Below, piece by piece: positions 15,382-22,382 of a stretch of DNA of 30,822 nt (the stretch's first letter is position 1; every line of letters starts with the position of its first letter). This DNA is from a virus. Below the pieces are notes generated by a model. It saw nothing but the letters and a program-made list of their open reading frames with translations. It was not told where the DNA came from and searched no databases. Made by a program: the position numbers and the translations under genes. The stretch covers positions 1 to 30,822 of the IMG/VR virus record IMGVR_UViG_3300025438_000086; one strand, 5' to 3'.

Positions 15382-15973
15382 AAATTCATTATTCATACAC
15401 AATCCAAAGTGTGGTGGAAGAACTGTAAAACAAATGCTTAAGAAGTATGTAAGTAATTGTAAAGTATTAGGTGATGACATTTATGATAGTCACGCAACAC
15501 CAGACACAGGTAAACAAGTATTTGGTTTCATAAGACACCCAGCTACATTTGTACATAGTTTATGGACACATAGAAGTAAAAAGAAAGCTCATGGTAGTGA
15601 TTGGAATTGGCACCCAGATATTAGATTAGAACAAGAATGTAAATCACAAGATTACAATACCTTTGTAGAAAACATATTAGATAAAAAGAATATGGTATGG
15701 GATTATTATCAACATTATCTTGGCAAGTATCCTAATGTTCAATATTGTAAGATGGAACAACTACCAGATAGTTTAATCCAGGTATTAAAATTAAACAATG
15801 AAGACTTTGATGAAGAAGCTATTAGAAAAAACATTTATGTACACGGTGCCAATAACAAACAACTTGGTAAACCTATTAGTGTAAATGAAAGTATGACATA
15901 TAATCAACTTAAAAAATTAGTACAAGTATCAGAAAATGAACTATGTAGGAGATTTGATTACCATGCGTTTTGA
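15365..15973 (+). CDS. Sulfotransferase (PAPS-dependent type)
   Basis: This 202-residue protein opens with LFIHNPKCGGRTVKQMLK (about 9-26), the 5'-phosphosulfate loop of sulfotransferases, which normally reads PKxGGTS. Here Arg-Thr follows the glycines. The 3'-phosphate motif is GFIRHPATFVHSLW (about 54-67) with R57. The length matches small bacterial and phage carbohydrate sulfotransferases. It should transfer sulfate from PAPS to a sugar hydroxyl, so the host would have to supply PAPS. It lies between a glycosyltransferase and a dioxygenase, overlapping both. No signal peptide is seen, so modification is cytoplasmic. The donor assignment rests on family knowledge; the acceptor is unknown. 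Confidence 0.82.
   Translation: MAIELKNSLFIHNPKCGGRTVKQMLKKYVSNCKVLGDDIYDSHATPDTGKQVFGFIRHPATFVHSLWTHRSKKKAHGSDWNWHPDIRLEQECKSQDYNTFVENILDKKNMVWDYYQHYLGKYPNVQYCKMEQLPDSLIQVLKLNNEDFDEEAIRKNIYVHGANNKQLGKPISVNESMTYNQLKKLVQVSENELCRRFDYHAF
15946..15951 (+). promoter_or_regulatory. Ribosome binding site deciding the start at 15963
   Basis: TAGGAG lies 11 bases before ATG 15963. An upstream in-frame ATG at 15936 lacks such a site and would place this element inside the coding region, so 15963 is preferred. Confidence 0.6.
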
Positions 15974-16982
15974 TAATCCTATACATGACCACGGTTTTGT
16001 ATTTCCTGATATTGCTGATTTTCCAGATGTAATAAAAGAAGATAGATATATTGATAATGGTAGACAGGAAGCTGTGACTACTATGAAAGAAGGATTTAAA
16101 TACCAAGATTTAAAACTATTTGAAGAAGGCTATCAATGGTATATGTCAAAGAAACCTGACCCTAAATTATTTCAAAAGTTAAATGCTATGTTTCAATTTT
16201 ATAATAATTTTGAGTTAAGTAGAATAGGCAATGGCTTACCAACAAATGAAATATACGAAGATTTATTTGAAAATGGTATATCATATAGACATGCTAATAT
16301 AAAAGAACTACAAGATATATTAAAAGGTGAGATTACAAAATTACTTGATCAACCTGATTGGAACCCACCACCAGGAAAGTTTGATAGAGCAACTCAATTA
16401 GGTCCAGAGATAGTTAGATATGTAAATGATAAATTTAATACTATGGGTATATTACAAGCTGCCACAAAATACAATAGTTTCAAACCACTACAAGTTAAGA
16501 ATGTAGTATTACATATTGCTAAACCTACTGACCAAAACTATAAACAATTCTTATATGATTGTACAACTATCACAAAGACGACTAACTTACATATAGACCC
16601 TAAAGAAAATGTAATGAAAGCTATGATGTATCTAAATGCTATTACAGAAGACGATGGTCCATTTAGTTATGTAGAAAAATCTAATAGATGGGTACATGAT
16701 AAACTACAAAATGTATTTGGTAGAGCTATATCAACTGGTAGTTATTGTCATACACCAGAATCAAGAGCAGTTGTTTTTCAATTACCAAAACAATTAAGAG
16801 TATCGCATAACTTTGGTAGATGTTTATTAGATGGTACTAAAGAGCAAGAAAGAATATTAGAACAAGAGAAAACTTTTACTAGTGACAAAGGCAATCTATG
16901 TATCTTTGATCCTGCTGGTATGCACAGAGGAGGGATTTGTAAATCAGGTACTAGAATTGCTTTACAAATATTAATGAAATGA
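15963..16982 (+). CDS. PhyH-type Fe(II)/2-oxoglutarate dioxygenase
   Basis: The 339-residue product has the facial triad of non-haem iron dioxygenases: H210-x-D212 in TTNLHIDPKENVMKAMMYLN and H321 in FDPAGMHRGG, plus R331 in SGTRIALQ for 2-oxoglutarate. The MMYLNAITEDDGPFSYVEKS block is typical of the phytanoyl-CoA dioxygenase (PhyH) family, whose bacterial members hydroxylate small molecules, lipids or sugars. The N-terminal 180 residues are not recognised and could bind the substrate. It is cytoplasmic. It starts 11 bases before the sulfotransferase stop and ends overlapping an FkbM methyltransferase by 4 bases. Hydroxylation of a glycan or lipid carrier before sulfation or methylation is a plausible but unproven role. 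Confidence 0.85.
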   Translation: MRFDNPIHDHGFVFPDIADFPDVIKEDRYIDNGRQEAVTTMKEGFKYQDLKLFEEGYQWYMSKKPDPKLFQKLNAMFQFYNNFELSRIGNGLPTNEIYEDLFENGISYRHANIKELQDILKGEITKLLDQPDWNPPPGKFDRATQLGPEIVRYVNDKFNTMGILQAATKYNSFKPLQVKNVVLHIAKPTDQNYKQFLYDCTTITKTTNLHIDPKENVMKAMMYLNAITEDDGPFSYVEKSNRWVHDKLQNVFGRAISTGSYCHTPESRAVVFQLPKQLRVSHNFGRCLLDGTKEQERILEQEKTFTSDKGNLCIFDPAGMHRGGICKSGTRIALQILMK

Positions 16983-17665
16983 TTTTAAACGATAAAGTAT
17001 TACAAAAAAGAGTATTCAAACAACATATATTAGACTTACATTTAAAAGAGTTTATGATAGGACAAACTACACCTTATCTTAATAAATTTAAAAATACATT
17101 AGACATAGGTGCGGCAACTGGTATGTATGCTAGTCACTTTGCTGAACACTCAAAATCAGTAATATGTTTTGAGGCTGTAAAACCTGTGTATGAACAATTA
17201 GAAAAGATAAAACAAAAACATAATAATGTTATTACACATAACACAGCTGTTAGCAACTTTGAAGGTGTATCTGCTTTTTATGTAGATGACAAAAGATTAT
17301 CTAATTCTAGTTTTCAAAATTTAGTAAATGGTCAAAGAATAGAAGTAGATACAGTCACAATAGATAGTCTTAATCTAAATGATGTAGGATTTATCAAAGT
17401 AGATGTAGAAGGTGTAGAGTTAGATGTATTGGTTGGTGCCGCTGATACTATACTAGAATATAAACCAACTTGTATGGTTGAAGTATATGATAAGTTTAAC
17501 AAGTATGCAGTAGAAACAACATTTGAGTTTTTTTTCGTAAGAAATTATAGATGTTTCTATAACCATAGAGGACAAGGATTAAAACCTGTAAGAACTATTG
17601 AAGAAGGTATAGAAGCTACAAAGATACCAGAAATAACAGATGGTGATTTTTTATTTACAATATGA
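16979..17665 (+). CDS. FkbM-family methyltransferase
   Basis: This 228-residue protein carries motif I LDIGAATGMYASHFAE (about 41-56), motif II CFEAVKP, and the FkbM signature VDTVTIDSLNLNDVGFIKVD followed by VEGVELDVLVGA (about 122-155), where D and E lie near the SAM and acceptor. FkbM-type enzymes O-methylate sugars and polyketides and are common in glycan loci. It is the third methyltransferase of the cassette and unlike the two at 13413 and 13910. It is coupled to both neighbours by 4-base overlaps (ATGA). The likely acceptor is a sugar added by one of the nearby transferases. Confidence 0.9.
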   Translation: MILNDKVLQKRVFKQHILDLHLKEFMIGQTTPYLNKFKNTLDIGAATGMYASHFAEHSKSVICFEAVKPVYEQLEKIKQKHNNVITHNTAVSNFEGVSAFYVDDKRLSNSSFQNLVNGQRIEVDTVTIDSLNLNDVGFIKVDVEGVELDVLVGAADTILEYKPTCMVEVYDKFNKYAVETTFEFFFVRNYRCFYNHRGQGLKPVRTIEEGIEATKIPEITDGDFLFTI

Positions 17666-18474
17666 TTATAACTCATAAAATTGCTTGGGACAGTTGTCTA
17701 TCACACAAGATATGGCCTGTGATAGAAAAAGGTTGGAAAGATACACCAATGAAACCTATACATTTTTTTTGGGGTTTGGCTGGAAATAATATGAAACAGA
17801 TACAAGAGGTAATTGAAAAAGGTGAAGAATGGTGGTATGTAGATGTAGGTTATATTACAGAACAAATTACGAGATACCCAATACCAAGTATTAATGATTA
17901 TGATAAAACTTACTTTAGAATAGTAAAAGGTGGTATCCACATCTCTGGTGGAAATCCTAGAGATGGGTCACGCCATAGATATTTGCTACATCAAGGTATA
18001 GATGCAGAGTTTAAAGGTTGGAATCAAGGTGAATGCAATCATATATTACTAACACCATCGTCACAAACACTTACTATCTACAACAATCAAATGGGACAAG
18101 ATGATTGGATTAAAGAAGTTGGTGAAGAAATAAGAATATACACAGATAGACTTATTAGAATGAGAAACAAACCAAGACCTAACAATGAATGGTGGGGAAC
18201 AGATATAAAAGAATCCCTAAAAGACTGTCATTGTTTAGTGACTAGTATGAGTTTGGCAGCAGTTGATGCTGTGTTAAACAAAGTGCCAGTGGTGACACAC
18301 AGTAATAATGTATGTTATCCTTTATCAGGTAATATTGCGAACATAGAAAATAGAACTATGAAAAGTAGAGAAGATATGACAGTATGGTTAAGAACAGTAT
18401 CAAACAATCAATTTACTCTACAAGAAATAGAAGATGGTGTAGCGTTTGACATACTAAAGGAACAGTATGCTTAA
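17662..18474 (+). CDS. GT-B-like glycosyltransferase, paralogue 4 (diverged)
   Basis: This 270-residue protein is the shortest and most diverged of the four related proteins. It has IYTDRLIRMRNKPRP, then LKDCHCLVTSMSLAAVDAVL and NKVPVVTH (about 185-213) in place of the Trp-Ala-Val-Val...Glu-Gly-IP motif, and the shared FTLQEIEDGV ending. The glutamate before Gly-IP is replaced by Asn-Lys, so donor binding may differ or be weak. The N-terminal half contains HFFWGLAGNN and GGIHISGGNPRDGSRHRY, not matched in the others. It could be a transferase of changed specificity or a non-catalytic relative. It overlaps its neighbours by 4 and 8 bases. Confidence 0.65.
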   Translation: MIITHKIAWDSCLSHKIWPVIEKGWKDTPMKPIHFFWGLAGNNMKQIQEVIEKGEEWWYVDVGYITEQITRYPIPSINDYDKTYFRIVKGGIHISGGNPRDGSRHRYLLHQGIDAEFKGWNQGECNHILLTPSSQTLTIYNNQMGQDDWIKEVGEEIRIYTDRLIRMRNKPRPNNEWWGTDIKESLKDCHCLVTSMSLAAVDAVLNKVPVVTHSNNVCYPLSGNIANIENRTMKSREDMTVWLRTVSNNQFTLQEIEDGVAFDILKEQYA

Positions 18475-19168
18475 TTTCGCTTGTGTATTTTATGGCGACA
18501 AGTATTGTGTACCACCAAATGCGCCATGGTCTTATGTAAGAAATCTATACAATATGGTCAAAAGAAACTTGACTGTACCACATAGATTTATCTGTTTTAC
18601 CGATAACATAATCATACATAAACGAAAAGAATTTAAAGACACAAATATAGAATTTAAACCATTTAAAAGGCATGACTTCCATGGTTGGTTCAATAAACTC
18701 CAACTCTTCAGTCCAGATAGTCAATTAGAGGGTGATACTCTATATATGGATTTAGATATAGTAATTATGAAGAACATAGATGAACTGGCTACGATAGGGG
18801 AATCAAAGAACTTTGTAGGTATGAATGATTTTAACCCTACATCTGGTATATTCAATTCTAGTATAATGAGATTTAATAACAAATATCATAGTATCATATG
18901 GGAAGAGTATATAAAAAGACGAACAGAATTTACTAAATCTCACGGCGACCAAGAAATCATAACAAAACTAATCAAACCTCATAAAGACACAATCTCTTTT
19001 CCTGACGAATGGACACAATCATATAAATGGTTAAATCGTAAAGGTGAAAGATTCGGTAGGGCCTCATTTACATACGAACAAGACCCAAATGCTAAGGTTT
19101 GTGTGTTCCATGGCTCTCCAAATCCACACGAATCTACACAAGAATGGGTAAAAACCCACTGGAAATAG
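18467..19168 (+). CDS. Glycosyltransferase, GT-A fold with DxD
   Basis: This 233-residue protein has an N-terminal FACVFYGDKYCVPPNAPWSY strand-loop, HGWFNKLQLFSP (acceptor or metal helix, about 72-83), the DxD in LYMDLDIVIMKNID (about 92-105) and a C-terminal KVCVFHGSPNPHE block that closes the metal site in GT8- and GT32-like enzymes. This arrangement is frequent in phage and alphaproteobacterial genomes. It is cytoplasmic. It is the last gene of the glycan cassette; no coupled gene follows, and about 275 bases of mostly regulatory sequence come next. Donor and acceptor are unknown. Confidence 0.82.
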   Translation: MLNFACVFYGDKYCVPPNAPWSYVRNLYNMVKRNLTVPHRFICFTDNIIIHKRKEFKDTNIEFKPFKRHDFHGWFNKLQLFSPDSQLEGDTLYMDLDIVIMKNIDELATIGESKNFVGMNDFNPTSGIFNSSIMRFNNKYHSIIWEEYIKRRTEFTKSHGDQEIITKLIKPHKDTISFPDEWTQSYKWLNRKGERFGRASFTYEQDPNAKVCVFHGSPNPHESTQEWVKTHWK

Positions 19169-19184
19169 TCCAAAATACGAACAT

Positions 19185-19196
19185 CACGCAAAATAC
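19185..19196 (+). repeat. Intergenic 12-mer CACGCAAAATAC, copy 1
   Basis: The identical 12-mer occurs at 28802-28813. Both copies lie near a CCCxTATAAAA stretch in spacers upstream of TTGACA promoters. Confidence 0.4.
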
Positions 19197-19264
19197 CTTA
19201 AAAACCCCTATAAAACTAGCAAAATAATACTGTACTTATCAGCTGAACCTGATATTATAATAGT

Positions 19265-19456
19265 ATGAATAACAAAGAAAAAAAAATAAGACTACAATTG
19301 TTAATTAAAAGACTTGACAATGTTAATAAAGTAGTATATAATAACCCTACTATGTCAATGTTCAATCAGTCAAAATTAATTAAGAAGATGAATAAAGAAC
19401 AAAATTTAGATTATAATAACACTACAACAAAGGAGAACACTATATGTCAAAAGTAA
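19265..19456 (+). CDS. Doubtful small ORF overlapping a promoter
   Basis: This frame of 63 codons is Lys- and Asn-rich and has no ribosome binding site; its ATG follows directly on a TATTATAAT box. A perfect promoter (19314-19342) sits inside it and would start RNA around 19349, almost exactly at an in-frame ATG at 19352 that gives a 34-residue leaderless product. It overlaps the well-supported gene at 19444 by 13 bases. No family was recognised. It may be a real small gene from 19352, a leader peptide, or a chance frame. Confidence 0.3.
   Translation: MNNKEKKIRLQLLIKRLDNVNKVVYNNPTMSMFNQSKLIKKMNKEQNLDYNNTTTKENTICQK
19314..19342 (+). promoter_or_regulatory. Perfect consensus sigma70 promoter
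   Basis: TTGACA (19314-19319), 17-bp spacer, TATAAT (19337-19342). Both hexamers match the consensus fully. It should drive the small-gene run that starts at 19444 and is probably an early promoter used by host RNA polymerase. TAGTATATAAT around the -10 is repeated in the promoter at 24341. Confidence 0.9.
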
Positions 19457-19632
19457 AAGCATACATAGAAACATCAGTAGAAAACGCTGTTGATAAGATT
19501 GTCTTTAAACTAAAAGATGGTCAGATGGATTTAACAACTGCAGTTGCAGAAGTTAAGAAACTTGATAACCTAGAAATGGTAGGTATCACAGAAGACAATG
19601 TTGAAGAAGTATTACTTATGGAGAGCAAATAG
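19444..19632 (+). CDS. Small protein, unknown
   Basis: This 62-residue protein follows AAGGAGAACACT, a strong ribosome site, and is the first well-supported gene behind the perfect promoter at 19314. It is acidic and predicted mostly helical, with a KVKAYIETSVENAVDKIVFK amphipathic start. There are no cysteines, no signal peptide and no known motif. First genes behind strong early promoters in T4-like phages are often small host-takeover proteins; that is context only. It overlaps the next gene's GTG start by one base (TAGTG). Confidence 0.75.
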   Translation: MSKVKAYIETSVENAVDKIVFKLKDGQMDLTTAVAEVKKLDNLEMVGITEDNVEEVLLMESK

Positions 19633-20030
19633 TGAGTAAGACTTTCAATGTTTGTTATTTGAGAGAGTACATGGACCCAGAAATGTCTGGTGAGTATTTT
19701 TACGCTTATGAAACTGTGTATAGAAATGTACCAATTAAGTATAAGAAAAAATTTAGTACACAGAATATGAAGATGAAAGTTTTAAAATTCTGTGATTGGA
19801 ACTATAAAGAAACAGCTAAGAACTTTGAAAATGTGACCAAAGTAGAATTGATAGATGAGAAACAATACTACCAAACTTACGAAGATGCATTTGGTGAGTC
19901 AGCTGAGGGAGATAAAAATATGTTTAATGATTATGGTCAAAAATATGACAGACAATCATTAAGAAAAGATTTTAACAAAAGATTAACAAAAAGAAAAGTA
20001 TCAAGTTATAACGATAAGAGGATAAACTAA
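19632..20030 (+). CDS. Hypothetical phage protein
   Basis: This 132-residue product starts at GTG 19632, which overlaps the previous stop and has GGAGAG upstream. The N-terminal half is rich in Tyr and Phe (YLREYMDPEMSGEYFYAYET), with a CDWNYKETAKNF helix-like stretch; the tail is basic (RKDFNKRLTKRKVSSYNDKR) and could contact nucleic acid. No family was recognised. It is coupled on both sides by single-base overlaps, so it is probably made together with the DUF3310-like protein that follows. GTG is the only start in a suitable place. Confidence 0.7.
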   Translation: MSKTFNVCYLREYMDPEMSGEYFYAYETVYRNVPIKYKKKFSTQNMKMKVLKFCDWNYKETAKNFENVTKVELIDEKQYYQTYEDAFGESAEGDKNMFNDYGQKYDRQSLRKDFNKRLTKRKVSSYNDKRIN

Positions 20031-20290
20031 TGAAATACGGTGAAGACAAGATAGTAAAAGAAATACACGATTATATTAAATCAACTTATAGTGAACATTA
20101 TAGTACAACTAAAGATGGTTTTCAAGTACAAGATATGTTAAGACATTTAGGTATTGACAAAGACTTCTGTCAAGCCAACGCCATTAAGTATCTTGCTAGA
20201 TATGGTAAGAAAAATGGTAAGAATAGAAAAGATTTATTAAAAGCAATACACTACATTGTTTTATTGATGAGTAGTGAAGACAACAAATAG
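20030..20290 (+). CDS. DUF3310-like protein
   Basis: This 86-residue protein ends with a helix pair, FCQANAIKYLARYGKKNGKN followed by RKDLLKAIHYIVLLM (about 46-80). This matches the F-x-G/A-NxIKYLxRxxxKG...DLxKAxxY pattern of DUF3310 (SaV-like) proteins, which occur in many phages. Their biochemical role is unsettled; some relatives are annotated as nucleotide kinases without firm proof. The N terminus here (VKEIHDYIKSTYSEHYSTTK) is less typical. AGAGGATAAAC before the ATG is the ribosome site. Overlap with the previous gene is one base (TAATG). Confidence 0.65.
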   Translation: MKYGEDKIVKEIHDYIKSTYSEHYSTTKDGFQVQDMLRHLGIDKDFCQANAIKYLARYGKKNGKNRKDLLKAIHYIVLLMSSEDNK

Positions 20291-20298
20291 GAGAAAAT

Positions 20299-20691
20299 AT
20301 GGACACACAAACAGATATAGTTTTAGTAAAAGAAGATTTGAATAAAAATCTATACAGAAAGAAAACTTATTACACACTTTGTATTGAGCAAGATGTGTTG
20401 GCAGATAACAAAGATGACGCTGATAAAAAATTAAGTGATAACGGTATCAACCACTCAAATATAAATGCAGAGATCACAGAAGAAAAAGATGGTGTTTTAA
20501 CTTATATGGTTGACGCCAATTATTCAGATTCAGATACAACAGAATACCTTGGTAAAGTATCTTATACAGATGATGAGTATGCTGAAGAAAATGGTGATGT
20601 AGAAATTGATCAATATGCTGATGAGGTTGATGTACCACAAGATGTAGATGTACAATTAAATTTAGAAGCAGAAAACCAGAGAGGTAAATAA
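20299..20691 (+). CDS. Acidic hypothetical protein
   Basis: This 130-residue, strongly acidic protein follows an AGGAGAAAAT ribosome site. Residues about 20-50 read KKTYYTLCIEQDVLADNKDD, a strand plus charged helix, and the last 50 residues are an Asp/Glu-rich tail (YADEVDVPQDVDVQLNLEAE) with few positive charges. Acidic tails like this occur in DNA-mimic or inhibitor proteins of phages, but no family was recognised and the composition alone proves nothing. It is single-base coupled to the next gene. Confidence 0.7.
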   Translation: MDTQTDIVLVKEDLNKNLYRKKTYYTLCIEQDVLADNKDDADKKLSDNGINHSNINAEITEEKDGVLTYMVDANYSDSDTTEYLGKVSYTDDEYAEENGDVEIDQYADEVDVPQDVDVQLNLEAENQRGK

Positions 20692-20909
20692 TGAGTATAG
20701 ATGTATTAGGATATTCTTCACACGATTGGCGTAAAAATACAGATGACGCTGTTGTTGTAGATGAACATAGAACAGTTATTAGAAAAGTTAATGCTTGTAG
20801 TGTGATATTTAAACACCCTAAAAGTCTTAAAGAAACAGAAGTTGATTTATCTAGGTTGATAAGAGTATTTGTTAACAATAGTGAGAGTCACAAAAGGAGT
20901 GTAAAATAA
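20691..20909 (+). CDS. Small hypothetical protein
   Basis: This 72-residue protein starts on the last base of the preceding stop (TAATG) with GAGAGG as ribosome site. The visible pattern is beta-rich: DVLGYSSHDWRK, AVVVDEHRTVIRKV, NACSVIFKHPKS, then VDLSRLIRVFV, which suggests a small barrel such as an SH3- or OB-like fold. No motif allows a functional call. It overlaps the next gene by one base. Confidence 0.65.
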   Translation: MSIDVLGYSSHDWRKNTDDAVVVDEHRTVIRKVNACSVIFKHPKSLKETEVDLSRLIRVFVNNSESHKRSVK

Positions 20910-21154
20910 TGATGCATGATTTACAAAGACCACTAGAAGATTTAAAAGAGATTAAGAAACTAGTAGAAGACCAAAAACCAAGATACCTTATTGTAGATAC
21001 AATTGATACTAAAATTAGTGAGTATGAAACTGATATAGAATCAGTAGAAGAATACCTAAGAAATAATCCACCAATGTTTAGTGAGGGTTCTATAAATGAA
21101 GATACTATTAAAGACGGTGTAGTAATGGGTGTCACAGGATTAGATAATGAGTAA
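20909..21154 (+). CDS. Small helical hypothetical protein
   Basis: This 81-residue acidic protein has a long predicted helix (LQRPLEDLKEIKKLVEDQKP) and a second charged segment (SEYETDIESVEEYLRNN), likely forming a helical hairpin, then a Gly-rich end. AAAGGAG lies 9 bases before the ATG. No family was recognised and there is no signal or membrane segment. It is coupled to both neighbours (one base upstream, 8 bases downstream). Confidence 0.65.
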   Translation: MMHDLQRPLEDLKEIKKLVEDQKPRYLIVDTIDTKISEYETDIESVEEYLRNNPPMFSEGSINEDTIKDGVVMGVTGLDNE

Positions 21155-21407
21155 AATAATAGTAGAACTAAACAAGAAAACAGTACAAGAAGTTTACAAT
21201 CAAGTTGGTATGTTAAACGATATGGGATTTCCTAACTTTCAAAAAGGTGAACCAATTAATAACCTGATGAGAGAAATTAAAAGAGATTTAAAGAAACAAA
21301 AGAAAGCAGAGAAGTTAGGTTGGAAAGAATTTTTAGAGTTTTGGCCTATGTCTATTGTAGTACCAGGTATGTTAATATTAATCTTATGGGGAGCAGCGAC
21401 ACAGTAA
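21147..21407 (+). CDS. Small protein with C-terminal membrane anchor
   Basis: This 86-residue protein has a soluble charged part (about 1-66, including MREIKRDLKKQKKAEKLGWK) and a single hydrophobic segment near the end (FWPMSIVVPGMLILILWG, about 66-83). This suggests a tail-anchored inner-membrane protein facing the cytoplasm. In a phage, small tail-anchored proteins can act in superinfection exclusion, inhibition of host membrane enzymes or lysis control; none of these is shown here. It overlaps both neighbours. Confidence 0.7.
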   Translation: MSKIIVELNKKTVQEVYNQVGMLNDMGFPNFQKGEPINNLMREIKRDLKKQKKAEKLGWKEFLEFWPMSIVVPGMLILILWGAATQ

Positions 21408-21658
21408 TGCCATTTGGACCAACGACATTAAGAAATAAGAGGGAAGAGTTTGTATTACAAAAGATAGAGTATTACAAAGTTAATGAATACATGGGTAGGT
21501 CTAATTGGAAAAGACATTACTTTGATACTTACAAAGAAGCTGTAAAGATGTTTAAAAAACTAAAAGAAGACAAAAGAAAGATATTAATATATGCTTGTAG
21601 AAATGACGAGTTAGGTGAAATTTCAACAGGACTAAATGATAGGTTTATAAATGAGTAA
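21407..21658 (+). CDS. Small basic hypothetical protein
   Basis: Start ATG 21407 overlaps the previous stop (TAATG) and gives 83 residues; a longer frame from 21320 runs through the neighbour's coding region and is rejected. The protein is basic, with VLQKIEYYKVNEYMGRSNWK, then HYFDTYKEAVKMFKKLKEDK (a possible DNA- or RNA-binding helix pair) and RKILIYACRNDELGEIS. The pattern of a strand after a Lys-rich helix is common among small T4-like phage proteins whose function is unknown. It overlaps the next gene by 8 bases. Confidence 0.65.
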   Translation: MPFGPTTLRNKREEFVLQKIEYYKVNEYMGRSNWKRHYFDTYKEAVKMFKKLKEDKRKILIYACRNDELGEISTGLNDRFINE

Positions 21659-21863
21659 TCAAAGACCAGCAAAGATAGAAAAGAAATTAGATAGAAATGG
21701 TGACATGCAAGTCTTCAAGTTTTTTAAGACTGCGGCCAAACTATTAAAAGATGAGGGTAAAGAAGACGAGGCATTTTATATGGAACAAATGGTTGACTGG
21801 TTGAGTAGTGGTAAACCTTTGCCCAACAGTGAAGAACAAATAACAAAGGCTTTAGGTCTATAA
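21651..21863 (+). CDS. Small helical hypothetical protein
   Basis: This 70-residue protein is largely helical by eye: MQVFKFFKTAAKLLKDEGKE and EAFYMEQMVDWLSSGKPLPN resemble a tetratricopeptide-like helix pair. No cysteines or signal peptide are present. It overlaps the previous gene by 8 bases and meets a possible 47-residue ORF at TAATG. The function is unknown. Confidence 0.65.
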   Translation: MSNQRPAKIEKKLDRNGDMQVFKFFKTAAKLLKDEGKEDEAFYMEQMVDWLSSGKPLPNSEEQITKALGL

Positions 21864-22006
21864 TGGCGCATTTTAGGGGGGTATGTAGTATCGAATCGTG
21901 TACGAAATACCAATATATGGGTCGCTCAGCGGCACAAAACCTAGTAAAATCAACGATTATTAGGGGGTTGACATTTAAATCAATTCCTGATACAATTAAG
22001 AGATAA
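21863..22006 (+). CDS. Possible 47-residue ORF with Cys pair
   Basis: ATG 21863 is joined to the previous stop as TAATG and the frame runs to TAA 22004-22006. The product begins MAHFRGVCSIESCTKYQYMG and is basic towards the end. The two cysteines are four residues apart. Codons AGG and GGG, rare elsewhere in this window, appear twice, once where the promoter at 21968 overlaps. The frame may be real and end inside the promoter, or the sequence may be structured non-coding DNA; a weak stem between GGTAT (21880-21884) and ATACC (21907-21911) is present. Confidence 0.35.
   Translation: MAHFRGVCSIESCTKYQYMGRSAAQNLVKSTIIRGLTFKSIPDTIKR
21968..21996 (+). promoter_or_regulatory. Sigma70-type promoter before the 22032 gene
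   Basis: TTGACA (21968-21973), 17 bp, TACAAT (21991-21996), one mismatch in the -10. It is preceded by AGGGGG, unusual in this AT-rich sequence. RNA should begin near 22003, leaving a leader of about 29 bases to ATG 22032. Confidence 0.8.
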
Positions 22007-22031
22007 TAACATAACAAAAGGACAATACTAT

Positions 22032-22382
22032 ATGATGTACACAAAAGAAATACTTTTTAATGAGTTTAAAGATGTCACTAAAAAAGATCAATCAAAGAAT
22101 AAAGAAACTTATACACACAGAATCGCATATCTTACCGCACTTAAAGAAGATATGATACAAGTACCTAGAAACTTTAGTAATATGTCAATCAAACCAGAAC
22201 AACTACAGAACTTGATTGATGATTGGTCCGCTCCTAATCCGAGAGATGCCACTTATATGAGAGTTTTTGGTATGACTTACGCTGAGAAGAAACAAGAAGA
22301 AGAAGCTGAGTATTTTGATTTGACTAAAGGTAAAAAAGTCTATATGAAAAAGAAAAAAGAAGATACAGATACAGTACACTAA
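22032..22382 (+). CDS. Hypothetical phage protein
   Basis: This 116-residue protein (a second ATG directly follows the first) is charged and probably helical, with FNEFKDVTKKDQSKNKETYT, a central KPEQLQNLIDDW segment and a Lys-rich end (KGKKVYMKKKKEDTDT). It has its own promoter (21968-21996) with AAAAGGAC as ribosome site, so it opens a new transcription unit that would continue through the genes at 22382-23249. No family was recognised. The tail could be unstructured and bind nucleic acid. Confidence 0.7.
   Translation: MMYTKEILFNEFKDVTKKDQSKNKETYTHRIAYLTALKEDMIQVPRNFSNMSIKPEQLQNLIDDWSAPNPRDATYMRVFGMTYAEKKQEEEAEYFDLTKGKKVYMKKKKEDTDTVH

Larger units (their letters stand above)
19169..19443 (+). 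other. Regulatory spacer between glycan cassette and small-gene region
   Basis: These 275 bases hold a copy of the repeat CACGCAAAATAC (19185-19196), an AT-rich stretch with CCCCTATAAAAC, a TATTATAAT box at 19253-19261 with no convincing -35, a doubtful ORF (19265-19456) and a perfect promoter at 19314-19342. No terminator hairpin is visible after the cassette. It seems to be where a new transcription unit begins. Confidence 0.6.

Noticed and set aside
20474-20878. 134-codon minus-strand frame
   Set aside because: Antisense shadow of the acidic protein gene, His/Leu-rich through reverse-complement codons. All supported genes are on the + strand.
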